Shown piece after piece: positions 44,101-51,378 of a stretch of 64,000 nt of DNA. The position numbers and the translations under genes were made by a program. Source of the DNA: Actinomycetes bacterium (lineage in GTDB: Bacteria; Actinomycetota; Acidimicrobiia; Acidimicrobiales; Palsa-688); the NCBI GenBank assembly GCA_021850325.1, contig JAJZMF010000004.1, positions 1 through 64,000 of the forward strand, read 5' to 3'. The first letter of the stretch is position 1, and each line of letters starts with the position of its first letter. The notes under the pieces are model-generated. The model searched no databases and had not been told where the DNA came from. It saw nothing but the letters and a program-made list of their open reading frames with translations.

Positions 44101-44421
44101 TCAGCTCCCCGCTACGAGCTCGCTCACCACCTCACCCACCATCCTGGTGACGTCCCCGGTGGCGAAATTGGCGACGTCCTGCCTGGTCGCCTGGCCCTCC
44201 GGGGTGGCGAAGCTGGCGTCCATCGAGGCCGCGTCATCGAACCAGAGCTCGGCCTGGAGGTAGTAGGGAGCGGCTGTACCGTCGGTGGAGGCGCACTTGG
44301 CCACCTCGAAGCGTCGTAGCCCGGGCAGTTGCGCCACCAGCCCGGTGTGCACCGAGAGGTAGTGGGCGTCGAACGCAGCCGGGTCATCCGGTTGCCCGTA
44401 CATGACGATGAGCTTGATCAT
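44101..44421 (-). CDS. EthD-family protein
   Basis: This 106-residue protein has the dimeric ferredoxin-like (EthD/DUF) fold. It starts MIKLIVMYGQPDDPAAFDAHYLSVHTGLVAQLPGL, the family hallmark, and later has YYLQAELWFDDAASMDASFATPEG. EthD proteins support ring-ether or aromatic degradation in some bacteria, but most are of unknown role. It stands alone upstream of the envelope operon in the same orientation. Its end lies 227 bp before the epimerase start, so read-through is possible but not shown. Confidence 0.85.
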   Translation of the reverse strand: MIKLIVMYGQPDDPAAFDAHYLSVHTGLVAQLPGLRRFEVAKCASTDGTAAPYYLQAELWFDDAASMDASFATPEGQATRQDVANFATGDVTRMVGEVVSELVAGS

Positions 44422-44812
44422 CGGCCGATCCTAGACGTGGGCGGCGGCCCGCTCGCGGCCTCGGCCCGATGCACCGCCGGGCTGTCAGCGGAACTTGGGC
44501 GCTGTCAGCACCACCGAGAAGCTGAGGGGAGGATCTTGCGCTGGATCCCCAGCACCTGTGCACGTTTTTCGACCTCGAACATCCGCGTCTCGTCGATGAG
44601 CTCTTTCACCGCCACCCTGGAGGTCGGTGTCGTGCTGGGGGGCCTGACTAGGAAGGACTAGGGCCTGAGCGGCGGGTAGGTGATCTACACCGGGGTACCC
44701 AAGCTGGTCGGCCAGATCGGCGGTGCTGTGGCCGGCCCGCTTGCAGTGTCGGTATGGGTGGGCGCCTGAGGACCGGGGCGCTAAGGTACGGTATGGGCCC
44801 GGGGAGCGCAGG
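44422..44812. other. Intergenic stretch of about 390 bp
   Basis: It separates the divergent EthD and DUF952 genes. A short open stretch (44676-44770) reads as a hydrophobic, glycine-rich peptide (LVGQIGGAVAGPLAVSVWVG) but has no start context. No gene or clear promoter is called. Confidence 0.4.
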
Positions 44813-45169
44813 GTGAGCACAGGCCAGTCGGTCGTCTACCACCTGGCTCTCGCTGGCGAGTGGCAGGAGGCGTTGTCGACGGGGCGTGCGTACAGCGTTT
44901 CGACCCGGGGCCGGGCACTGGCAGAAGTGGGCTTCGTGCACTGCGCCTTCGCCCACCAGGTGGGCGCCGTGGCGGGCCGCTTCTACGCTGACCGCGACGA
45001 CCTGGTGGTCCTGGCCATCGACCCGTCCGCCACCGGGGCGGAGCTGGTGGTGGAGGGCGTACCCGGCACGGACGAGGTCTTCCCGCACATCTACGGGCCC
45101 GTCCCTCTCACCGCCGTGGTGTCAGCCACCCCCTGGGACGGTGCCGGGCCTGCCCCCGTCTGCTCCTGA
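44813..45169 (+). CDS. DUF952-family protein
   Basis: The protein has 118 residues. VVYHLALAGEWQEALSTGRAYSVSTRGRALAEVGFVHCAFAHQV is the conserved opening of DUF952, and DEVFPHIYGPVPLTAVV its end. These are small cytoplasmic proteins of unknown biochemical function, structurally related to ADP-ribosyl-type folds. GGGGAG lies 8 bp before GTG 44813. It is monocistronic, ended by the hairpin at 45190, and convergent to groES. Confidence 0.82.
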   Translation: MSTGQSVVYHLALAGEWQEALSTGRAYSVSTRGRALAEVGFVHCAFAHQVGAVAGRFYADRDDLVVLAIDPSATGAELVVEGVPGTDEVFPHIYGPVPLTAVVSATPWDGAGPAPVCS

Positions 45170-45189
45170 GCCGGCGTCACGCCGACAGT

Positions 45190-45217
45190 GCTGGCGGTGG
45201 GCGTACCCACCGCCAGC
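45190..45217. terminator. Bidirectional terminator hairpin
   Basis: A perfect 12-bp stem (GCTGGCGGTGGG with CCCACCGCCAGC) with a CGTA loop lies between the convergent DUF952 and groES genes, 21 bp after the DUF952 stop. Confidence 0.85.
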
Positions 45218-45239
45218 GCCGCGGTGCCGGGCCGGGGCC

Positions 45240-45270
45240 CGGTCTCCGCTCAGGCCGTCTCCGCTCAGGC
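45240..45270. repeat. Tandem 15-bp duplication at the groES 3' end
   Basis: GTCTCCGCTCAGGC occurs twice in direct succession, and the second copy includes the groES stop codon. It looks like a recent slippage event. The first copy lies outside the gene. Confidence 0.6.
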
Positions 45271-45540
45271 GGTCTCGATCACCGCGAGCACGTCGCCCGC
45301 CTCGAGCACCAGGTGGTCCACCCCGTCCAGGTTGAGCTCCGTGCCCGAGTACTTGGGGTACAGGACCCGGTCGCCGGGCTTGACCTTCATGTCCTCGTCG
45401 TCACCCACGGCCACCACCTCTCCCCTCTGGGGCTTCTCCTTGGCCGTGTCCGGGATGAACAGACCGCTCGCGGTCACGCTCTCCTCCTCGAGCACCCGGA
45501 CCAGCACCCGGCTACCCAGGGGACGGATGGTCTCTTTCAT
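45265..45540 (-). CDS. groES: Co-chaperonin GroES (Cpn10)
   Basis: The 91-residue GroES caps the GroEL folding cage in an ATP-dependent cycle. It shows the N-terminal strand [16 protein letters not shown]. The mobile loop is in [27 protein letters not shown], followed by [15 protein letters not shown]. The length is about 5-10 residues below the average of 95-100. GGAGGT precedes ATG 45540. It lies 43 bp downstream of a glutaredoxin gene in the same direction and no groEL is present in the window. It is therefore probably an extra GroES copy under stress control. Confidence 0.92.
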   Translation of the reverse strand: MKETIRPLGSRVLVRVLEEESVTASGLFIPDTAKEKPQRGEVVAVGDDEDMKVKPGDRVLYPKYSGTELNLDGVDHLVLEAGDVLAVIETA

Positions 45541-45583
45541 GCCTGTACCTCCATATAGATCGTCTGCACTTTTCGCCCGGTCC

Positions 45584-45844
45584 TCACAGGCCGAGCAACT
45601 GGTCGACCCGCCTCTGGTCGAAGCCGACCACCGGCCTGCCGTCCACCTCGATCACGGGAACACCCATCTGGCCCGTGCGCCGCACCAGGTCCTGGGCAGC
45701 CTTGGGGTCCCGCGAGACGTCCACCTCCCGGAAGCGCACACCCTTGGAGCGCAGGTAAGTCTTGGCCCGCATGCACCAAGAGCAGGTGGGCGTGGTGAAG
45801 ACGACCACCCTGTGGGCCGTCGACTGTCCGGTCGCTACTGGCAC
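45584..45844 (-). CDS. Glutaredoxin-like protein (GlrX/YruB-type)
   Basis: This 86-residue thioredoxin-fold protein has the redox motif C21-S-W-C24 in [18 protein letters not shown] and the cis-proline in [19 protein letters not shown]. It should reduce disulphides or mycothiol mixed disulphides in the cytoplasm. It is closest to the small glutaredoxins of the YruB/NrdH group rather than to classical CPYC glutaredoxins. The ribosome site GGGAGGT is well placed before GTG 45844. It leads a two-gene unit with groES, and a CsoR-like palindrome lies 75 bp upstream. Confidence 0.88.
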   Translation of the reverse strand: MPVATGQSTAHRVVVFTTPTCSWCMRAKTYLRSKGVRFREVDVSRDPKAAQDLVRRTGQMGVPVIEVDGRPVVGFDQRRVDQLLGL

Positions 45845-46462
45845 CAGTTACCTCCCTGTCACCACGCGAGCAGTGCCTCGCGCCTGCTCGTCGTCGCTGT
45901 GTGGCCCGTCTCTGACAATATACCCCATGGGGTATAGGGAACGGTAGTCCGGGCCGCTCCCGGGTGCAGGCGGCGCGCCCCGGCGGCCCGGTCGCTCGTT
46001 GTGGGCATGTGCCTGAAAGCCCTCCTGGCGCTGTAGCTTGGGTCCCGGGCGGCCCCCCGTGGGGACCGTCCCGGAGGAGCCCCACGCTCTGTCCGGTAGT
46101 AGGAGAGGTGCTCGCATGCTTCGTGGCAGGGGCGCACCGTCGCCAGGAGCCCCGCTGAGGGGGGTGCCGGCCCGTCCCGTCGTGCGTTGCGGCCGGGGGT
46201 GTGCCTCCGTGCCGGTGCAGCACGAGCTCGTACAGCCGGGTTGCGGGGGCCCTCGTAAGGGGGCCTGGACGGCGGTGGCGCTGCAGGCACCCGTTGTCAT
46301 CCTCCAAGCGGACCGCCTGCTCGTCGCCGGCGGTCCGTTGCCGCGCCTTCCCGCCCGGCCTGGCCACGCCACCTCAGGGTGGCGCGCCTGCGTGCCGTCA
46401 CCGGCGTCGCAGCGGTCCGGTACCGGGGCACGGAGGGGCGACATCCAAGCCAAGGAGCTCGT
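45845..46462. other. Intergenic region of about 620 bp with a CsoR-type operator
   Basis: It separates the divergent glutaredoxin and 46463 genes. It contains the operator at 45919-45936 and a hairpin-prone GGTCCC/GGGACC segment near 46030-46070. One open frame (ATG 46116 to 46472) has a fair ribosome site, but its composition is that of noise. Confidence 0.5.
45919..45936. promoter_or_regulatory. CsoR-type operator upstream of the glutaredoxin-groES genes
   Basis: TATACCCCATGGGGTATA is a perfect 18-bp palindrome of the TACCCC-N2-GGGGTA type bound by CsoR/CstR repressors. It lies on the promoter side of the glutaredoxin gene and includes TATA elements that could form the -10. It resembles the site at 49758 before the copper operon. 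Confidence 0.75.
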
Positions 46463-46846
46463 ATGGGTCTGATGGACAAGGTCAGGTCACAAGCCACCGC
46501 CCTGGCTGAGAAAGCTCAGGAAGGGGCGAAGGCGGGCCAGGAGAAGCTGTCCGCGCTGCAGGCCAAGCACCATGCCGACGCACTGCTGCTCGAGCTGGGC
46601 GGCCTCACCTACCTGGCCCGCACGGGGCGCGCCACGCCCGCTGACGAAAAGAAGGCCGAGGAACTGGTCGGCCGGCTCTCCGAGCACGAGGCCGTTCATG
46701 GGCCGCTGAGCATGGCGCACGGGGCCTCGGCCGAGCACGACGAGGGGGATGGGGCGGGGAGCGGCGGGCACGTGCCCCCGCCTCCGGCACCGACATCGGC
46801 CATGGAGGGCCAAGAGGCCCCTGCAGGGGAGGAGCCGCCGGCCTGA
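46463..46846 (+). CDS. Small helical protein of unknown function
   Basis: The protein has 127 residues. The N-terminal two-thirds form a long amphipathic helix (MDKVRSQATALAEKAQEGAKAGQEKL), then LLLELGGLTYLARTGRATPADEKKAEELVGRL. The C-terminal third is an acidic, proline- and glycine-rich tail and is probably disordered. AAGGAG sits ahead of ATG 46463. It is not recognised as a named family. Related short helical proteins occur widely in actinobacteria. Convergent with csoR, it is ended by the hairpin at 46874. Confidence 0.68.
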   Translation: MGLMDKVRSQATALAEKAQEGAKAGQEKLSALQAKHHADALLLELGGLTYLARTGRATPADEKKAEELVGRLSEHEAVHGPLSMAHGASAEHDEGDGAGSGGHVPPPPAPTSAMEGQEAPAGEEPPA

Positions 46847-46873
46847 GGCGGGCGGGGCGTCGAAGCCGCAAGT

Positions 46874-46912
46874 GCCGGTACCCGGTCGCGGACCTCGTGC
46901 CCGGGTGCCGGC
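46874..46912. terminator. Terminator between convergent genes
   Basis: GCCGGTACCCGG (46874-46885) pairs with CCGGGTGCCGGC (46901-46912), with one G-T pair. It lies between the 46463 gene and the end of the copper operon. Confidence 0.7.
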
Positions 46913-46942
46913 CCTCCCGTGAGGCTGCCGGCTGGGAGCAGC

Positions 46943-47296
46943 TCAGCGGGCCTTGGTGAAGCGGTGGACGGCCTCCAGCAGCTCTCTGCTCTTCTCCGTG
47001 GCCACAAGGGGGTCGCCCGAGGCCAGGGCACCGGCCACGCAGTGGTTGACGTGGTCGTCGAGGAGCCTGAAGGCGACGGCTTCGAGCGCCGTCGACACGG
47101 CCGAGATCTGGGTCAGGATGTCGATGCAGTAGCGGTCGTCGGCGATCATCTTCTCGATGCCCCGCACCTGGCCCTCTATGCGGTGCATCCTGCGGGCCAG
47201 GGCGTCCTTGTCTCCCTCGGCTATGTAGCCGTGGACGTGGGGGCCCGTCCCCGGTCCCTCCCCGGAGCCGCCCGGTTGGCCGGCGGGGGCGCTCAA
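46943..47296 (-). CDS. csoR: Copper-sensing repressor CsoR
   Basis: This 117-residue all-helical repressor (DUF156 family) loses DNA affinity when Cu(I) binds. The C-H-C ligand set is intact with the same spacing as in known copper sensors: C57 in DRYCIDIL, and H82 and C86 in DDHVNHC. A glycine/proline tail of about 28 residues precedes the first helix (DALARRMHRIEGQVRGIEKM). It overlaps copA by 4 bp and is the last gene of the copper operon. It likely acts on the site at 49758-49772 and possibly on 45919-45936. Confidence 0.93.
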   Translation of the reverse strand: MSAPAGQPGGSGEGPGTGPHVHGYIAEGDKDALARRMHRIEGQVRGIEKMIADDRYCIDILTQISAVSTALEAVAFRLLDDHVNHCVAGALASGDPLVATEKSRELLEAVHRFTKAR

Positions 47297-49479
47297 GCCG
47301 GCCTCCCGAGCGGTTGGAAGCGCCTCAGGCGCAGGGAGTTGGAGACCACGAGCACACTGGAGAAGGCCATGGCGGCCGCGGCCACCACCGGGTTGATGAT
47401 CCCCGCCACCGCCAGGGGCACGCTGACCAGGTTGTAGGCGAACGCCCAGACGAGGTTGCCCTTGATCGTGGCCAGGGTCCTGCGGGCCAGCCGAATGGCG
47501 TCGGCTGCTGCCAGGAGGTCCCCTTGTACAAGGGTCAGGTCGGAGGCCTCGATGGCCACGTCGGTGCCCGTGCCTATCGAGAGGCCCAGGTCGGCTTGGG
47601 CCAGTGCGGGCGCGTCGTTGACGCCGTCGCCGACCATGGCCACCACCTCGCCTGCTTCCTGCAGGCGGCGCACCTCGGCTGCCTTCCCATCGGGCAGGAC
47701 GTTGGCGAGCACCCGTTCGATGCCCATCTCAGCGGCCACGGCCCGGGCGGTGCGCTCGTTGTCGCCGGTCAGCAGGACCGGGGTGAGCCCCAACGCCCGT
47801 AGCCGGGCCACCGCCCGGGCGCTCGTCGGCTTGGGCCGGTCGGCGAGGGCCACCAGCCCGATCGCCCGGCCGTCGGAGGCCACGGCCACCACCGTGGCAC
47901 CCGTCGCCTCCAGGCGCTCCGCCTCTTCGACCAGGGCAGGAGGCAGGGTTACCGCCCATTGCCCGAGCAGGTCCGGCCGGCCGACGAGGACGGCATGGCC
48001 CTCCACCACTGCCTGTACACCGAGGCCCGGCCGGTTCTGGAACTCCTCGGGCGGCGCCAGGACGCCCAACCGTGAGCGGCCGAGCCCGGCTATGGCCCGG
48101 GCCACGGGGTGCTCGCTGGCGTCCTCCACCGAGGCGGCAAGGAGCAGCAGGTCGGTCTCGGTCACCCCGTCGGCGGGCACGAGGGAGGACACCTGCATCC
48201 TGCCCTCGGTCAGAGTGCCCGTCTTGTCGAGCACGACCGTGGTCACCCTGCGCGTCTGCTCGAGGACCTCGGGCCCTTTGATCACGATCCCGAGCTGGGC
48301 CCCCCGGCCCGTGCCCACCATCAGGGCGGTGGGCGTGGCCAAGCCGAGAGCGCAGGGGCAGGCCACCACCACGACCGCCACCGCGGCCGTGAAGGAGGCT
48401 GCCGTCCCGGCCGATGACAGTACGAGCCAGCCGGCCAGGGTGAGCAGGGAGAGCCCGATGACCACAGGCACGAAGACGGCCGAGACCCGGTCGGCCAGGC
48501 GCTGGGCCCGGGCTTTACCTGCCTGGGCCTGGGTGACGAGACGGGCCACCTGGGCGAGCGCCGTCTCCGCGCCCACACGGGTCGCCCGCACGACCAGACG
48601 GCCCGAGGAGCTCACCATCCCGCCCGTCACCTCGTCCCCGGGGCCCACCTCGACCGGTACCGGTTCTCCCGTCAGCATCGAGCGGTCGAGGGCGGAGAGG
48701 CCGCTGTGTACGACCCCGTCTGTAGCCACCTTCTCCCCGGGGCGGACCACGAACAGGTCGCCCACCTGGAGCTGGGACACCGGGACGAGGGTCTCCTGCC
48801 CACCTTGCAGCAGCGTGGCCTGCTTGGCCCCCAGCTCGAGCAGCGCCCTGATGGCCTGGCCCGAACGGCGCTTGGCCCTGGCTTCGAGGTAGCGCCCCAG
48901 CAGGATGAGCGCCGTGATGAGGGTGGCCGTGTCGAAGTAGACGGGCTTGTGCAGCCCGCCCACGACCACGACGACGGACCAGGTCCAGGCAGCCAGGGTG
49001 CCCATGGAGATGAGCGTGTCCATGGTCGCGGCCCGGTGCCGGGCGTTGAGCGCCGCTGCCCTGTGGAAGGGCCAGCCGCTGTAGGCGACCACCACGGTGG
49101 CCAGGCCGAGCGAGGCCCACTGCCAGCCGCCGAAGCGGGCAGCAGCGACCCAGGCCCAGACCACGACAGGGACCGAGACCGCTGCCGCCAGGACGAGGCG
49201 CAACAGGTACGCGCGAGCGTGGCCGTCGTCCTCGTCCAGTTCCCTGGGCAGGGCGGCCCCGTAGCCGATGCCCTCGACCGTGCTGATGAGCTGGTCGAGC
49301 GCGACCACCCCGGGGTCGAAGGACACCGAGGCCGTCTCACTGGCGAAGTTGACGCTGGCGGTCACGCCGTCGAGCTTGTTGAGGCGCTTCTCGATGCGGG
49401 CGGCACACGACGCGCACGTCATCCCCGTGATGGCGAGCTCCACCCGGCCCCCCTTGTCCACAGGGAGAACGGGCATCAT
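47293..49479 (-). CDS. copA: Copper-exporting P1B-type ATPase
   Basis: The 728-residue pump expels Cu(I) through the membrane. It has one N-terminal heavy-metal domain (GMTCASC, C22 and C25), eight predicted membrane helices and the intramembrane CPC motif near residues 373-375 (ACPCALGLATPTA). The phosphorylation site is DKTGTLTEG near 415, and the hinge is GDGVNDAPALAQA. The HP-motif is in DASEHPVARAI. The length and motifs are complete. It lies between copZ and csoR with 4-bp overlaps and should be induced by copper. Confidence 0.95.
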   Translation of the reverse strand: MMPVLPVDKGGRVELAITGMTCASCAARIEKRLNKLDGVTASVNFASETASVSFDPGVVALDQLISTVEGIGYGAALPRELDEDDGHARAYLLRLVLAAAVSVPVVVWAWVAAARFGGWQWASLGLATVVVAYSGWPFHRAAALNARHRAATMDTLISMGTLAAWTWSVVVVVGGLHKPVYFDTATLITALILLGRYLEARAKRRSGQAIRALLELGAKQATLLQGGQETLVPVSQLQVGDLFVVRPGEKVATDGVVHSGLSALDRSMLTGEPVPVEVGPGDEVTGGMVSSSGRLVVRATRVGAETALAQVARLVTQAQAGKARAQRLADRVSAVFVPVVIGLSLLTLAGWLVLSSAGTAASFTAAVAVVVVACPCALGLATPTALMVGTGRGAQLGIVIKGPEVLEQTRRVTTVVLDKTGTLTEGRMQVSSLVPADGVTETDLLLLAASVEDASEHPVARAIAGLGRSRLGVLAPPEEFQNRPGLGVQAVVEGHAVLVGRPDLLGQWAVTLPPALVEEAERLEATGATVVAVASDGRAIGLVALADRPKPTSARAVARLRALGLTPVLLTGDNERTARAVAAEMGIERVLANVLPDGKAAEVRRLQEAGEVVAMVGDGVNDAPALAQADLGLSIGTGTDVAIEASDLTLVQGDLLAAADAIRLARRTLATIKGNLVWAFAYNLVSVPLAVAGIINPVVAAAAMAFSSVLVVSNSLRLRRFQPLGRPA

Positions 49480-49679
49480 GCCGCCTCGTACCCGGCTTCT
49501 TCGATGGCGGCCCTGAGGGCACTGTCGTCCAGGCCCTCACCGGTCACCGTCACGAGCTTGGTACCGAGGTCGACCTCGACCGCAGCGACCCCGGCCACCG
49601 AGCTCAGCTCGCTGCTCACGGCGTGCTTGCAGTGGTCGCAGGTCATGCCGGCCACCGTGTAGGTGATCGTCTCGCTCAT
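49476..49679 (-). CDS. copZ: Copper chaperone CopZ
   Basis: This 67-residue ferredoxin-like heavy-metal-associated domain protein has the Cu(I) site GMTCDHC (C14, C17) and the closing GYEAA. It should carry Cu(I) to CopA or CsoR in the cytoplasm. It is the first gene of the copZ-copA-csoR operon, starting downstream of a promoter that overlaps a CsoR-like palindrome. Confidence 0.93.
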   Translation of the reverse strand: MSETITYTVAGMTCDHCKHAVSSELSSVAGVAAVEVDLGTKLVTVTGEGLDDSALRAAIEEAGYEAA

Positions 49680-49744
49680 CGCCGTCTCCTGTCTGCCGGT
49701 TCCTGCCGGCCGGTGGCACCCGGTCCCTGCCCGGGCCTCGCCCC

Positions 49745-49772
49745 ATTCTACCTCAGGTACCCCTAGGGGGTA
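49745..49772 (-). promoter_or_regulatory. Promoter and CsoR-type operator of the copper operon
   Basis: On the minus strand a good -10 (TAGAAT, 49745-49750) is preceded at 17 bp by a weak TTACCC. The palindrome TACCCCTAGGGGGTA (49758-49772) covers the spacer and -35. Repression by CsoR would be relieved by copper. Confidence 0.75.
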
Positions 49773-49867
49773 ATAACGACAGGCACTGGGGGGCAGGGGC
49801 CAAAGTCCTGCCCGAGCAGGCCGGCCCGGCGCAGGGCCCTCCCGGCGCAGGCGGCAATTGACCAGTA

Positions 49868-49922
49868 GTTCGTAGGCCGTTCACCGGCAGTCCATGTTCT
49901 GTACACTCGCCGGTCAAGATGG
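49868..49922 (+). promoter_or_regulatory. PHO-box-like array of five 11-bp repeats before ugpB
   Basis: Consecutive 11-bp units start at 49868 (GTTCG), 49879 (GTTCACC), 49890 (GTCCAT), 49901 (GTACAC) and 49912 (GGTCAA). The phase and the G[TG]TCA-type heads match the PhoP-binding direct repeats described in streptomycetes. They end 50 bp before the ugpB start codon. The TTCACC/TACACT pair (49880-49885 and 49902-49907) could also read as -35/-10 with 16 bp, but activation by PhoP fits the gene function better. Confidence 0.75.
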
Positions 49923-49971
49923 GCCGTTAGCTTCCGCGGGACAGACCTTTGCGAAGAAAGGAACCAGCCTC

Positions 49972-51378
49972 ATGCGCCATTCCAAGATCCGGTCCGCCAA
50001 GGGCCGTCGGCCCCGCGTCACGAGGGGTGCCGCCCTCGCCCTGACGGGTACCGCCCTGCTCTCGGTGGCCGGGTTGGCCGGCCCGGCCGGTGCGACCCCG
50101 CGCCCGGCACTTAAAGCGGCCGGCTCCCCGGTGACCATCAACGTGTGGACGGCCTTCAGTGGCACTCTGGGCACCACCTTCCAGCACCTGGTGGACGAGT
50201 TCAACGCCACCCACCACGCCTACAACGTGGTGGCCACCTACAAGGGCAGTTACTCGACCGTGCTCTCGGACACCATCGCTGCCTTCCGGGCCCATGCCGC
50301 CCCCGACATCGCCCAGGTCTTCGACGCCGGCACGGCCACCATCATGGACTCGCCCAGTGCCTACGTGCCCGTCTACTCGCTCATGGCCAAGTACCACATC
50401 CCCTTCGCCACCTCGGACTTCATCGGCGGCGCGGCCAGCTATTACGAGACGGCACAGGACCAGCTGGACTCCATGCCGTTCAACAGCTCGACCCCCGTCC
50501 TGTACTTCAACAAGACCCTTCTCGCCAAGGCCGGGATCACCTCGGCGCCGAAGACCTGGGCCGAGCTGAACACCGACGCCAACGCCCTGGCCGCCCACGG
50601 CGTCAAGTGCGCCCTCAGCTCGACGGGTGCCTACGTCATGTGGACGGACATGGAGGAGTTCGCCATGTGGAACGGGTACCCGTTCGCCACTCAGGACAAT
50701 GGTTACAACTCGATCAAGGGCGTCACCCTCAAGATCGACACGCCGCCCTTCATCGCTCACCTGTCCATGTTGGGCCAGCTGGCCAAGAGAGGCCTCTACC
50801 AGTGGAACGGGGTGACCAACAGCACGGTGCCTCTGTTCACGGGTGGTACCTGCGCCATGTACGAGCAGAGCTCAGCCTCGCTGAACAGCATCGCCGCCGC
50901 CGCCAAGTTCCCGTTCGGCGTCGCTCCACTGCCCATCGTGTCCGGTGACGTGCGCGCGCCCCAGAACACAGTGGTGGGCGGGGCCTCGCTGTGGGTGCTC
51001 TCGGGCGCCCCCAAGGACACCTACAAGGGTGACGCCGAGTTCCTCCACTTCCTGATGTCGGCTTCGACCCAGGCCTACTGGGCCAGCCACACCGGCTATG
51101 TAGCCGTGACCAACGCCGGCGTGTCCCTGCTCACCCGGGAGCACTTCTACCGGATGCACCGCAACGACCAGGTGGCGACCAACGAGCTGACCAACAAGCC
51201 CGCCAAGGCCTGGACCCGGGGTATCAGGCTGGGCTACCTGCCCGAGATCCGCCAGGACGAGGCTGCCGCCATTGCCCAGGTCCTGTCGGGCAAGGAGACC
51301 GCTGCCCAGGCGCTGGCTACGGCCCAGTCCCAGGGCGACGCGATCCTGTCCCAGTTCGCTGCCCAGTATGGCGGCTAG
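49972..51378 (+). CDS. ugpB: Glycerol-3-phosphate ABC transporter substrate-binding protein
   Basis: The 468-residue protein is a clear UgpB relative. Segments such as TYKGSYSTVLSDTIAAFR, PFNSSTPVLYFNKTLLAKAG, APQNTVVGGASLWVLSG and NKPAKAWTRGIRLGYLPEIR follow the family pattern in order. It binds sn-glycerol-3-phosphate or glycerophosphodiesters outside the membrane. A Sec signal (about 1-40, ending near AGAT) lacks a lipobox cysteine. ATG 49972 is preceded by AAGAAAGGAA. The frame opens at 49894, but the signal peptide starts here. It is the first gene of a ugpBAE-ugpQ operon. Confidence 0.92.
   Translation: MRHSKIRSAKGRRPRVTRGAALALTGTALLSVAGLAGPAGATPRPALKAAGSPVTINVWTAFSGTLGTTFQHLVDEFNATHHAYNVVATYKGSYSTVLSDTIAAFRAHAAPDIAQVFDAGTATIMDSPSAYVPVYSLMAKYHIPFATSDFIGGAASYYETAQDQLDSMPFNSSTPVLYFNKTLLAKAGITSAPKTWAELNTDANALAAHGVKCALSSTGAYVMWTDMEEFAMWNGYPFATQDNGYNSIKGVTLKIDTPPFIAHLSMLGQLAKRGLYQWNGVTNSTVPLFTGGTCAMYEQSSASLNSIAAAAKFPFGVAPLPIVSGDVRAPQNTVVGGASLWVLSGAPKDTYKGDAEFLHFLMSASTQAYWASHTGYVAVTNAGVSLLTREHFYRMHRNDQVATNELTNKPAKAWTRGIRLGYLPEIRQDEAAAIAQVLSGKETAAQALATAQSQGDAILSQFAAQYGG

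Noticed and set aside
46116-46472. A 118-codon plus-strand frame with a GGAGAGG site before ATG 46116
   Set aside because: The composition is noise-like with no domain or hydrophobic pattern, and it overlaps the start of the better supported 46463 gene.
49880-49907. TTCACC-N16-TACACT as a sigma-70 promoter for ugpB
   Set aside because: Both hexamers fall exactly on the heads of PHO-box-like repeats, so the resemblance is more simply explained by the PhoP site. It is kept only as an alternative.
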